Source: a virus. Taken from it: 37,296 nucleotides of DNA. The notes under the pieces are model-generated. The model worked only from the letters and a program-made list of their open reading frames with translations. It ran no database searches and was not told the DNA's origin. Positions 25,183 through 32,918 of this stretch are shown here, in pieces (the first letter of the stretch is position 1; every line of letters begins with the position of its first letter). A program made the translations under genes and the position numbers. Location: positions 1 through 37,296 of IMG/VR virus record IMGVR_UViG_3300046167_000024. One strand, written 5' to 3'.

Positions 25183-25484
25183 GCTGCATCTCCCTCTTTG
25201 ATAAAGACACCATGACTGTTCATATGTCCCTTACGATCTTTAATATCATTGTACGCTACCTTCAGGCATTCCTCTAGGGTAGTGTCGTTCATTATGGCTA
25301 AGGTGTTTAACACCACCAAGCAGTCACCAATGTCATCAGTCACATCACGCTGTTTGGCTATGTTATCCCCTAGCTCTCCTACCTCAGACACAAGTTTAGC
25401 AAACTGTGCAAGAGGTGTGCTGTTGTTAATTATACCACGTTTCATAGCCCAAAGGCTGATCAGGTGTATTAATTCATCACTCAT
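25179..25484 (-). CDS. MazG-like nucleotide pyrophosphohydrolase
   Basis: The 101-residue protein has the EVGE (about 34-37) and DDIGD (about 49-53) acidic motifs of the all-alpha NTP pyrophosphohydrolase fold; the second motif starts with D where E is usual. Such phage enzymes hydrolyse NTPs or dNTPs or lower (p)ppGpp, though which applies is not visible. It sits directly before nrdB, its stop next to the TTG start, and its own ATG overlaps the previous gene by 4 bases, so it belongs to nucleotide supply. Confidence 0.8.
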   Translation of the reverse strand: MSDELIHLISLWAMKRGIINNSTPLAQFAKLVSEVGELGDNIAKQRDVTDDIGDCLVVLNTLAIMNDTTLEECLKVAYNDIKDRKGHMNSHGVFIKEGDAA

Positions 25485-25696
25485 TCTACTTCATGTCCTG
25501 CCATAATTACTGCTTGCTTGAATACTTCCACCAAGTAGATGGTTTCCTTCAAGTCCATAGACTCTGTAGCCTTAGCTGTCAGAGCGTCATCTTCAGTCCA
25601 CCCTAGTACCAGTACGTGATTAAACTCACCCTTACAGTCCTCTAGTACCTCGTCAGCGGTTGCCTGTGTAGGCATTAGGTTAATTACATTACTCAC
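25481..25696 (-). CDS. Small acidic protein of unknown function
   Basis: The 71-residue product starts at GTG 25696, chosen because GGAG lies about 11 bases before it and it sits in the stop of the preceding gene (GTGAGTAA). It reads MSNVINLMPTQATADEVLED then NHVLVLGW, an alpha/beta-looking sequence without a known motif. An in-frame TTG further upstream is less likely. Its end overlaps the MazG-like start by ATGA. Confidence 0.65.
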   Translation of the reverse strand: MSNVINLMPTQATADEVLEDCKGEFNHVLVLGWTEDDALTAKATESMDLKETIYLVEVFKQAVIMAGHEVE

Positions 25697-25901
25697 TAAA
25701 GTGTGTCTCCAATACAATCAGTTTATCTTCTGCTTCAGCAATCTTCTGCACCAGCTTGTCCATAGTCTCAATCAAGTTACCATGCTCACCTACAGCCACA
25801 GGATTGTCTAGGTAGTTCTGCACCTCTGCCTTGTACACGTCTATCTCAGCGTTGTACAGGCGCTTCATGGCGCTAATCTTTGTGTCTATCACTGTATCCA
25901 T
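25689..25901 (-). CDS. Small coiled-coil protein, unknown function
   Basis: The 70-residue frame codes a mostly helical, charged protein (ETMDKLVQKIAEAEDKLIVL near 44-63). GGAGG touches ATG 25901 directly, so GTG 25892, 9 bases after GGAGG, or ATG 25868 may be the real start. It overlaps the preceding gene by 29 bases at the longest start and the next by 8. No family is recognised. Confidence 0.6.
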   Translation of the reverse strand: MDTVIDTKISAMKRLYNAEIDVYKAEVQNYLDNPVAVGEHGNLIETMDKLVQKIAEAEDKLIVLETHFSE

Positions 25902-26139
25902 CCTCCAGTAATTGTTTGTACTTGTTAAGGTACTCCTTGTAGCTCAAGGGTGCTTCCTCTTGTTTGATCTTGTTGCTCATGTAGCTAGACCACATCTGCA
26001 TACAATAGTTACTGAACAACATAATCTTGTCATCCTGTTCCTTATAGTATAACAGATAGTCAGGCCAATTGGTATACTTTTTTAGCTCAGGTATGTAGAA
26101 CTTTGCTCTATACGCTGGGTGTTCATCATTGTCTTTCAT
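25873..26139 (-). CDS. Small protein of unknown function
   Basis: The 88-residue protein is rich in tyrosine, lysine and aspartate/glutamate (for example KKYTNWPDYLLYYKEQDDK), probably helical, with no known motif. It starts 3 bases after the small membrane gene at 26143 and overlaps the next small gene. It belongs to the run of short genes between nrdA and nrdB. Confidence 0.6.
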   Translation of the reverse strand: MKDNDEHPAYRAKFYIPELKKYTNWPDYLLYYKEQDDKIMLFSNYCMQMWSSYMSNKIKQEEAPLSYKEYLNKYKQLLEDGYSDRHKD

Positions 26140-26142
26140 GTC

Positions 26143-26307
26143 TTACCATTTGTTTATTATATTAGCCATTATAAAAAAACAAGTTAAGAAGTTAACTATA
26201 ACAATAAAAGTTCTCAAAGTTGCTATAGCATCATCATGCTCCACTGTTTTATCATCACTAAAACTTCCTATAGTGTACTTCCAAATTGTCCACGCTTTAC
26301 CCCTCAC
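26143..26307 (-). CDS. Small membrane protein conserved in marine phages
   Basis: The 54-residue frame begins with GTG 26307 inside the nrdA end (GTGAGGGGTAA, 11 bases shared). It reads WKYTIGSFSDDKT at 9-21 and has one membrane helix (about 33-51, TFIVIVNFLTCFFIMANII). I recall this WxYTxGSFSD plus single-helix layout from short unnamed proteins in marine phages. Coupling to nrdA suggests co-translation; the role is unknown. A plus-strand frame over the same bases looks like its shadow. Confidence 0.8.
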   Translation of the reverse strand: MRGKAWTIWKYTIGSFSDDKTVEHDDAIATLRTFIVIVNFLTCFFIMANIINKW

Positions 26308-28180
26308 AACTTAAACATTCCCCTTCTTCAAGGTTGATCCTTGGTATCTTGACGTTAACATTCTCTGTATTTCTAGCCGCTGTAGTTCGCAGGTAATACA
26401 TAGATTTGAGTTTGTTAGCTCCTGTCCAATGTACGCTGTTAACATACTCCAGATACTCATCGTGTACCTCCTGTGGTGCTGTAGCTGGGGGTGGCTCAAA
26501 GAACAGATTTACTGACTGTGCTTGGCAGACGTACTTCTGTCTTTGGTAGGCGTGTTCGATAACCCAAATCTGGTTAAGTTCAGGCGCTGTCTTAAATACT
26601 GCCTTCTCTTCTTCCGTGAGTTGCGGTAGGTCTTTAACAGAGCCTTCAGCAGCAGCAATATCTTTCCACGTTCTTTCGGTGTTGGTATCTTTCTCTTCAA
26701 GTAGTTTCTCCAAGTATTTGTTCTTGACTTTGTACGATCCTGTTAAAGTCTTGTGCGTAAATACGTTAGCCCTTGTAGGCTCAATAGAAGGACTTGTTCC
26801 ACCGCATATAATACTGCTACTAGCATTAGGGGCAATAGCAAGGAGATGGGAATTACGACGGCCACTACCAGCCATGTCAGGAGCCTCCCCACGGTCTCTA
26901 GCCAGACTTCTGGAAGCCACCTCAGATCTTTCTTTGATTGTCTTAAACGCTCTATTGTTGAAGCTGGAGGCGTACATTCCTTCAAAAGGGATTCCATTAC
27001 GTTGAAGGTAACTATGAAAACCCATCGCTCCAAGGCCGACCGCACGTTCTCTATATGCACTGTAAGCGGCTTTTGCAAAACCTTTCTTATCTTCTCTAAC
27101 ATAAGACATAAACTCCTCTATGCTGTCTGCTGACACGTTCATGCCTGTGTCTAGCATAGCGTTGTCAATGAAGTGTTCAATGATGTTATCCAGCATGTTA
27201 ATCATGTCAGAGATAAACAGTTCATCGTCCTTCCACTCATCAAAGTATTCTAGGTTAACACTGGACAAGCAGCACACTGCTGTACGATCTTCACTGGTTG
27301 GTAAGGTAATCTCAGAGCATAGGTTACTCTGGCGTACCTCCAGCCCCATGTCCTTCTGTGACTGCGGTAGAGCCTCGTTACAGCGGTCTAGGTTAACAAT
27401 GTAGGGTTCACCTGTCTCTGCCCTAGTGTGTACTAGCTGCCACCACAAGTCCCTAGCGGACACAGTCTTGATAGCCTGCTTGGACTTAGGGTCAATCAGC
27501 CTCCACTGATCATCAGACATGACGGCGGCCAAGAATTCGTCTGTGATTGTAATTCCATTGTGAAGGTTAAGGCACTTACGATTAAGATCGCCCCCAGTAG
27601 TCTTTCGCATAGCGATAAACTCTTCCACTTCTGGATGGCTGATGTCCATATACGCTGCATAAGATCCTCTCCGTGTTACGCCTTGGTTGAAGGCAAGCAT
27701 TTGACTGTCTACGACATGCATGAAAGGTATGCTGCCAGTAGACTGACTACCGTTAGCAGTTGAAACGCCATTACTTCTAACAGCACCCCAATATCCACCC
27801 AAGCCTCCACCTCCACTTGCAAGCCATATGTTCTCATCGTAGTGATCAGATAGACCACGCCTTGAATCAGGAACATAATTGAGAAAGCAGCTAATAGGTA
27901 AGCCACGTGTGGTTCCCCCGTTACTAAGAATAGGAGTGCTAAAACCGAACCAGCCCTTGCTTGCGTAGTCATAAAGCCGCTGTGCAAGATCGAAGTCAGT
28001 ATGTCCTTGATACGTTGCACCATAGACGGACGCTCTGGCGAAGGCTTCTTGTGCATGTGTCTCATCTCCCCAGAAATACCTATCCTTCAGTGTCTCAAGT
28101 GAGAACACATTAAGGCTTTCTTCTCTGTCATAATTAATCTGGATACCTAAGTAATCCTGTACACCTACCTTACTTGTCAC
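26297..28180 (-). CDS. nrdA: Ribonucleotide reductase class I large subunit
   Basis: The 627-residue catalytic subunit has the active cysteines in order: C98 in ISCF, C288 in NLCSEI with N286 and E290, and C303 in AVCCLSSVNL; PNASSSII lies in the C-terminal half; YYLRT near the C-terminus keeps the radical-transfer tyrosine pair; and the tail ends CLSCEG, a CxxC for re-reduction. The fold core starts within the first 40 residues, so the N-terminal ATP-cone of cellular NrdA is missing. GTG 28180 has GGAG upstream and overlaps the previous gene by 11 bases. Confidence 0.93.
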   Translation of the reverse strand: MTSKVGVQDYLGIQINYDREESLNVFSLETLKDRYFWGDETHAQEAFARASVYGATYQGHTDFDLAQRLYDYASKGWFGFSTPILSNGGTTRGLPISCFLNYVPDSRRGLSDHYDENIWLASGGGGLGGYWGAVRSNGVSTANGSQSTGSIPFMHVVDSQMLAFNQGVTRRGSYAAYMDISHPEVEEFIAMRKTTGGDLNRKCLNLHNGITITDEFLAAVMSDDQWRLIDPKSKQAIKTVSARDLWWQLVHTRAETGEPYIVNLDRCNEALPQSQKDMGLEVRQSNLCSEITLPTSEDRTAVCCLSSVNLEYFDEWKDDELFISDMINMLDNIIEHFIDNAMLDTGMNVSADSIEEFMSYVREDKKGFAKAAYSAYRERAVGLGAMGFHSYLQRNGIPFEGMYASSFNNRAFKTIKERSEVASRSLARDRGEAPDMAGSGRRNSHLLAIAPNASSSIICGGTSPSIEPTRANVFTHKTLTGSYKVKNKYLEKLLEEKDTNTERTWKDIAAAEGSVKDLPQLTEEEKAVFKTAPELNQIWVIEHAYQRQKYVCQAQSVNLFFEPPPATAPQEVHDEYLEYVNSVHWTGANKLKSMYYLRTTAARNTENVNVKIPRINLEEGECLSCEG

Positions 28181-28547
28181 TAGGGTTCTCCAACATATAC
28201 TGCATTAAGCGTTCTTCATACCAACGTGCTTTACGTAGGTCTTCAATAGGTTTCTTCTTGTATCTAAAGCGCCACATGTACTTCATGGCATTACCACGCA
28301 AGTAGCCAATGTACTCGTCATGTGTAAGCATCCCACGGATAGCGTCAATACATTCAAGGCCACCAGTATTGTAATGCTCCGGCTTGTCAACAGGGTCGTA
28401 GCTCTTAGCCATAGCTTCCTCAGAGAACCTTGGGTGGTGGTTAGGTTCGTTGTCATCATCATAGATACGGTTCCAAGCCTCAGCTATACTAGCTTTACTG
28501 TTGCGTAGTCTATCCCACTCTTCTGGTGTTGCGTTATCAATACTCAT
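28170..28547 (-). CDS. DUF3310 protein (T7 gp1.7-like)
   Basis: The 125-residue protein starts at ATG 28547 (GGAG before it) and carries the DUF3310 block: DKPEHYNTGGLECIDAIRGM, then GNAMKYMWRFRYK and EDLRKARWYEERL at the end. T7 gp1.7 with this domain is a nucleotide kinase-like protein, so a role in nucleotide metabolism is likely here. The first 45 residues are an acidic extension without a known motif. It overlaps nrdA by 11 bases. Confidence 0.85.
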   Translation of the reverse strand: MSIDNATPEEWDRLRNSKASIAEAWNRIYDDDNEPNHHPRFSEEAMAKSYDPVDKPEHYNTGGLECIDAIRGMLTHDEYIGYLRGNAMKYMWRFRYKKKPIEDLRKARWYEERLMQYMLENPSDK

Positions 28548-28716
28548 CCCATTCGTCTCCATTTGTATCTTCTTCAAACTGGTGTAGCCTGTTGATAAAC
28601 TTATCCTCAAACCTGTCCAGCAGTTCTTCAGCAGAGATGTCTAGAGCCTCCACTAGGTCATCGACATCATACTGCCTCAACACTCTCTCCTTGATCTCAT
28701 CCATTGTTAGTGACAT
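28537..28716 (-). CDS. Small acidic protein conserved in marine phages
   Basis: The 59-residue frame has MSLTMDEIKERVLRQYDVDD then ALDISAEELLDRFEDKFINR, a helix-turn-helix-like pattern I recall from short marine-phage proteins of unknown function. ATG 28716 overlaps the endonuclease gene end by 20 bases and the stop overlaps the DUF3310 start; ATG 28704 with an 8-base overlap is the alternative. It is strongly acidic at the end. Confidence 0.75.
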   Translation of the reverse strand: MSLTMDEIKERVLRQYDVDDLVEALDISAEELLDRFEDKFINRLHQFEEDTNGDEWDEY

Positions 28717-29086
28717 GATCTACATACTCGTCAACTGTGTAAAATTCAAAACCTTCCTTGTGACACCACTGTCCCATCGTAATCTTAGAACCTTTCCTGA
28801 CCTTCTTGTTGGGGTCTGACAGGACAAAGATTAACTTGATTGGCTTGATGCTATCACGTATAGACGTATACTTCTGGGTGTCTCCTGTCCTAAAGAATCC
28901 TTTAGTCTCAATGTAGTCACCCGTCTTCTTGTCCACAAAGTCTGGCTTGTACTTCCTGTGCATCACGTATGGTACATCATATGGCTCGTACAGATAGCGT
29001 TTCTTAGGCGCTGACTGTGCAAAGCGTTTCTCTAGTCCAGACCTGTAGATGCTCTGCTTACGTGATCTCTTGGACTTTAGGCTCAT
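28697..29086 (-). CDS. Holliday junction resolvase, T7 endonuclease I-like
   Basis: The 129-residue protein shows the endonuclease I catalytic set: E19 in RSGLEKRF, D49 in KYKPDFV, and E60 with K62 in YIETKG. These enzymes cut branched DNA, resolving recombination intermediates and debranching DNA for packaging. Length is close to T7 gp3 (149). The basic N-terminus (KSKRSRKQ) would help DNA binding. GGAGG (about 6 bases upstream) marks ATG 29086. It overlaps the nuclease gene ahead by 29 bases. Confidence 0.88.
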   Translation of the reverse strand: MSLKSKRSRKQSIYRSGLEKRFAQSAPKKRYLYEPYDVPYVMHRKYKPDFVDKKTGDYIETKGFFRTGDTQKYTSIRDSIKPIKLIFVLSDPNKKVRKGSKITMGQWCHKEGFEFYTVDEYVDHVTNNG

Positions 29087-29921
29087 GTACCACCTCCGTT
29101 AAGAACCTTGGCCCGCTTGAGTACAGAAAAGTACGTAGCTCTGGATAGCATGAATGCTTGTACTGACAGTAGGAACAGTTTGCGGGTAATCGCATATTTC
29201 CACTTTTGCCGTCTGCTAATGGTTCCGCGCATACTGGTGGTATCTCCTCTGCCTCTACGAGCTTTTTTACGTGACGTATCCTTTCGGCAATGTCACCTTT
29301 GATGGTTCTATATACTGGTGCCTCTGTGTCCTCTAGATCGTACTTTAGGTACGTCAGGTGACCATTGGACTTGTCCATGACCAACCATCCGAACTTAGTT
29401 TCACCTTCTGAGTAGGCGTATGCCTTCAACTGGTCAACGTATCCAAACGGATCTTCGTAGGCTATAGCACCTCTCTTGAACTTCCTGAATCCGTAGGTAC
29501 TTGCAGACTTGATGTCAGTCACGATACCGTCTATGCGACAGTCCATGTGACCAGTGATGCCCTCTACCTGACATACCTTCTGCTCATCAGTGATCGTGTG
29601 CCCCGACATGCGACACAAGAACAAGAGCATTTCCTCAATCAGGTGTCCGTACATGAACTTCACATACGTATGCCCTTGGATCTCCTCTCCTGCACTCGTG
29701 TCGTTGTAATGATGCCACAAGTACCTGTCATCTCTGCCTATGTTGGACAGGCGTAGCTTACGTCCGTCACGAGGCGCATCAGGCATGAATTCATTACGCA
29801 TTAGCTGTTTGACAGCCTCTCCGAACTTGTCAATCTCTGCCTCAACGTCCACTGACTCATCAGCAGACTTTGTGGTCATCAGTTCGTAGATGTCATCAAC
29901 AACTGTGTTAACTGTCTTCAT
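29058..29921 (-). CDS. RecB/Cas4-like PD-(D/E)XK nuclease
   Basis: The 287-residue protein has GHLIEE, then GHMDCRIDGIVTDIKSAS with the catalytic D and DxK core, and QLKAYAY, the RecB-family glutamine motif. A cysteine in PPVC followed by CSYCQYKHSC (C-x2-C-x5-C) near the end gives four cysteines like the Fe-S cluster of Cas4 and AddB nucleases. It probably processes DNA ends or degrades host DNA. ATG 29921 is chosen because it sits 14 bases inside the previous gene's end; the frame is open 69 bases further. Confidence 0.82.
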   Translation of the reverse strand: MKTVNTVVDDIYELMTTKSADESVDVEAEIDKFGEAVKQLMRNEFMPDAPRDGRKLRLSNIGRDDRYLWHHYNDTSAGEEIQGHTYVKFMYGHLIEEMLLFLCRMSGHTITDEQKVCQVEGITGHMDCRIDGIVTDIKSASTYGFRKFKRGAIAYEDPFGYVDQLKAYAYSEGETKFGWLVMDKSNGHLTYLKYDLEDTEAPVYRTIKGDIAERIRHVKKLVEAEEIPPVCAEPLADGKSGNMRLPANCSYCQYKHSCYPELRTFLYSSGPRFLTEVVHEPKVQEIT

Positions 29922-30405
29922 TAAAATGTCCGTCCAGTATTTCTGTAGCGACAGGGTGTTGAATGTAGAACCACTCGCCCTTACGTTCATGTGACTGCGC
30001 TAGAAGCTCGTGTGCGGCCTTCTCAGCGGTGCGTCGGTCATCAGTATCATATGCCTTAATCAACTCATAGTCTCTGTAGGGAGAGCTAGTCTGATACTGC
30101 TTGAGCCTATCCTCTGCATCCACAGCCATCCCTACTTTACACCAGCCCGGAAATGCTGGGTTGACAATGATGTATACCTGCCCCTCCTTCATTGTCTCGT
30201 AGGCTCCCAAGGCGCTAAAGGCAGCGTCCCCTAGAGTCTTGTACCGTCCGGGCTTGTGCAGCGGATGGAACTTAGAGATTTCCTTACCGTTTACCCACAT
30301 TCTACGGGCATCTCTAGCTTTTACAGCGTCAGGATTGTCCTTGTAGTACATAGGCTTGCCAGTTTTTGTATTAATCTTAGTGTGTTTCTGCCCAACTAGT
30401 TCCAA
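29908..30405 (-). CDS. GIY-YIG nuclease-like protein (T5orf172 type)
   Basis: The product has VYIIVNPAFPGWCKVGMA then RLKQYQTSSPYRDYEL in its second half, the reduced GIY-YIG form of the T5orf172/MUG113 family. It is followed by a helix and GEWFYI near the end, where a family glutamate is expected. TTG 30405 is preferred because GGGGAG lies 7 bases before it; TTG 30423 is possible. The first 60 residues are basic. It overlaps the DNA polymerase gene end by 29 bases. It could nick or cut DNA in host takeover or repair. Confidence 0.7.
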   Translation of the reverse strand: MELVGQKHTKINTKTGKPMYYKDNPDAVKARDARRMWVNGKEISKFHPLHKPGRYKTLGDAAFSALGAYETMKEGQVYIIVNPAFPGWCKVGMAVDAEDRLKQYQTSSPYRDYELIKAYDTDDRRTAEKAAHELLAQSHERKGEWFYIQHPVATEILDGHFNEDS

Positions 30406-32098
30406 TTTGATACTCCCCTGCAAGTTTGCAGTTTAGGTTAAAGTGTATACCTGCTGCCTCTAGACAAGAGACTGCAAGCTGCCCGAACTTCTCTGCTTGT
30501 AATGCTGGGACTTCGGTCTGGACTTCATCGTGGATGTTACCTACGATCTTATAATCCATACCCCATAGTTTAGCATACTTATCCAGAGTAATCAAGGCTT
30601 GTTTCATAACTAATGCACCGGCACTCTGCAATAGAGTATTCAGTGCTGCGTGTTCAGAGCGAATCCAGAGTCTCCTACCGTCTAGGCCATTGATCCAACC
30701 CTGTGCTGCCTCTTGTGCAACTCGTCCTTTAAGATTTGCATATGCTGGGAGATTAGACATAAATCGTTCTCTAAGCAGTCTACCAGCACCTGCGCCTCCT
30801 CCCGCCACCGTACCAAGTTTCGCGTCTCCTGCTCCGTACAGCAGTGCGTAGATGAAAGTTTTAGCCTGATCTCTTGATTCAAGTCCTGCAAGCTGCTGGT
30901 TAGCAGTGTGTATGTCTCCTCCAATGACCTCATTTGTGTAGTCCTCATCGTTCATGTAGTGAGCCAGCATCCGTAGCTCTAGGCCACTAGCGTCAAAACC
31001 CACAAGTTTATGTCCTTCAGGGACAGTCCAGCATCGTCGGCACTCCTCTCCATAGGGCGCTCGTGATGCCGGTACTTGCGCTAGATTAGGCTTGGCGTGT
31101 GTCATCCTGCCGGTTACTGCACCGTTAGTGTTGACCTGACCATGCACACGTCCTGTGTCCTCATCTACTGCGTCTATCCATGACTGCACTTGTGCTATGC
31201 GTTTCTGCACCATCAGGTACTCTGAGATCAGAGAAGCCTGTGGGATGCCGGTGATACCTGATAGCACCTTCTCGTCTACAATTGCCTGTCCAGTTTCTGT
31301 GAACTTACAGGGCTTCCATCCATAGTGTTTTAGATATCTGCCAATCTGCTGTCGTGAACCCAAGTTAAACTCAGGGTAGTCTACTCTAGAAAAAGGGCCA
31401 CCCACGATCTCCCAAGAGTCGCCCAAGAACTTCAAACCTACGACAGAGATGGCTCCATCCTTTTTTACTTTTGGCTGTATCTCCTTTACAAATGTCGGTA
31501 GCGGTCTGAAGGCTTCCTGTACGGCATCCTCTAGATCGTATAGCTTTTCTCGTAGCGTAGCGACTAACTCAATAGCTCTACGGTTGTCAAGTAGCCATCC
31601 GTTGCGTACCTGCTGCTGTGTGATCTCCTGCACGTCATGCTCTAGCTCCACCGACTGCTCACTGAAGTTACGTAAATCCCACTCCAGCTTCTTGTACAGT
31701 GCTGCTGTAACCTCTACGTCACGTCGGCAATACTGCACCATCTCAGGCGATAGCTGCGACCAATCGCTGTGATCACCCTTGGGAAACTGGAGTCTCTCGC
31801 CCCATGCTCTCAGAGAGTGCCCACCGTCTAGCTGTGGATTCGCTAGGCGTGACATGACCAATGTGTCCTTCACACGTTCTTTGTTTATGTCAATGTCCCA
31901 CAGACGCTTCAGGACAGGTATGTCGTAACCCAGTAGATTGTGACCTACTACGTCATCATGCCCTCTCAGAGCGTACTCTAGGGACTCAGCATCGTAATGC
32001 TCCTGTAGTTCACCGTCCTGCATGGTGACTACCACCCACACTTTCGTAGGCTTCAGACCATTAGTCTCTGCATCTAAAAAGATGGGACTAGAGTCCAT
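30377..32098 (-). CDS. DNA polymerase, family A (T7-like) with 3'-5' exonuclease
   Basis: The 573-residue polymerase starts at ATG 32098, with a perfect AGGAGG upstream and 11 bases of overlap with the helicase gene. The proofreading exonuclease has D9 and E11 (LDAETNGL), D59 (GHNLLGYD) and D127 (YCRRD), all intact. The polymerase half has motif A GFDASGLELRMLAH, motif B RDQAKTFIYALLYGAG and motif C NIHDEVQ. It replicates the phage genome; T7-like enzymes use thioredoxin as clamp, but that loop cannot be assigned here. At about 573 residues it is shorter than T7 gp5 (704). Confidence 0.95.
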   Translation of the reverse strand: MDSSPIFLDAETNGLKPTKVWVVVTMQDGELQEHYDAESLEYALRGHDDVVGHNLLGYDIPVLKRLWDIDINKERVKDTLVMSRLANPQLDGGHSLRAWGERLQFPKGDHSDWSQLSPEMVQYCRRDVEVTAALYKKLEWDLRNFSEQSVELEHDVQEITQQQVRNGWLLDNRRAIELVATLREKLYDLEDAVQEAFRPLPTFVKEIQPKVKKDGAISVVGLKFLGDSWEIVGGPFSRVDYPEFNLGSRQQIGRYLKHYGWKPCKFTETGQAIVDEKVLSGITGIPQASLISEYLMVQKRIAQVQSWIDAVDEDTGRVHGQVNTNGAVTGRMTHAKPNLAQVPASRAPYGEECRRCWTVPEGHKLVGFDASGLELRMLAHYMNDEDYTNEVIGGDIHTANQQLAGLESRDQAKTFIYALLYGAGDAKLGTVAGGGAGAGRLLRERFMSNLPAYANLKGRVAQEAAQGWINGLDGRRLWIRSEHAALNTLLQSAGALVMKQALITLDKYAKLWGMDYKIVGNIHDEVQTEVPALQAEKFGQLAVSCLEAAGIHFNLNCKLAGEYQIGTSWAETH

Positions 32099-32918
32099 TT
32101 GCTTCCTCCTGTGGTTTTGTTGTTTCAATCATCCTACCAGTGACCTTGTCGTACTTCAGCCAGCAGCAGGCACCCGTGAGTCCAGCGTAGCGATTCTTCA
32201 GGACACGCACTGTGGTTGTGTTGCGTCTTTCCTCGTTATCGTTCTGCTGATCTCTCTCCAAACCAATCACCATGTCGGACAATTGTGCGATGGACTGAGA
32301 GCCTCGTAGCTCACTAAGGCTGATCTGCCCACCGTCCTCGTGTGCCCTGCCCTGTGTGCGCTTCAGGTGAGACACGAGAAAGAGTCCAATGCCTAGCTCC
32401 TGCACCAGTGACCGTAGCTTGGTCATGATGGCGTCGATGGCTTTGCGCTCGTCACCATTCTCCTGCGCTGATACGACAATGGACAGGTGGTCTAAAATGA
32501 TCCACTTGCAATCTAACGCTTTTGCCATGTAGCGCACGCGAGCCAACAGATTGTCTTCGCTTGTGCTGCCCCAGTGGTCAAACAGGTAGTACCGCCCAGT
32601 GCCCATAGTCTGCTCCCAGAAAGGGAAGGCAGCGTCAGGGTCTAGATCCTCCTCCAGATGCAGGGGACAGTCTGCCGCTATCGACATGATGCCAAGGGCA
32701 GTACGCGCTACGTCCTCCTCCAACGCTAGGATGCCTATGTTGTCCTCAGTAGCGTTCAGCAGGTAATACTCTAGCTCCCGCACCATCTGACTCTTGCCCA
32801 TACCTGAGCCTGACGTGATCGTCACTAGCTCGTAGGGTCTGAATCCTTTGGTGTGGCTGTTGAGTCCCTGCCACGGATATGCTATACTCTGCACCTTGAT
32901 CTTGCTGGTCAGAGGCAT
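32088..32918 (-). CDS. Replicative helicase, T7 gp4 C-terminal/DnaB-like
   Basis: The RecA-fold helicase has Walker A SGSGMGKS (36-43), Walker B WIILDHLSIV, and VSHLKR and LRGSQSIAQLSD further on, closely like T7 gp4. ATG 32918, giving 276 residues, is chosen because AAGGA lies 8 bases upstream and the homologous region begins there (KVQSIAYPWQGL). The frame stays open to 33020. It lies in the +1 frame of the primase gene, so primase and helicase are separate proteins here unless a frameshift joins them. Confidence 0.85.
   Translation of the reverse strand: MPLTSKIKVQSIAYPWQGLNSHTKGFRPYELVTITSGSGMGKSQMVRELEYYLLNATEDNIGILALEEDVARTALGIMSIAADCPLHLEEDLDPDAAFPFWEQTMGTGRYYLFDHWGSTSEDNLLARVRYMAKALDCKWIILDHLSIVVSAQENGDERKAIDAIMTKLRSLVQELGIGLFLVSHLKRTQGRAHEDGGQISLSELRGSQSIAQLSDMVIGLERDQQNDNEERRNTTTVRVLKNRYAGLTGACCWLKYDKVTGRMIETTKPQEEANGL

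Noticed and set aside
26129-26314. 61-residue plus-strand frame
   Set aside because: It lies antisense to the small membrane gene at 26143-26307, which matches a known phage pattern; the plus frame is its shadow.
26616-27133. Two plus-strand frames of 126-129 codons inside nrdA
   Set aside because: They have no phage-like ribosome site or motifs and mirror the highly conserved nrdA coding strand.
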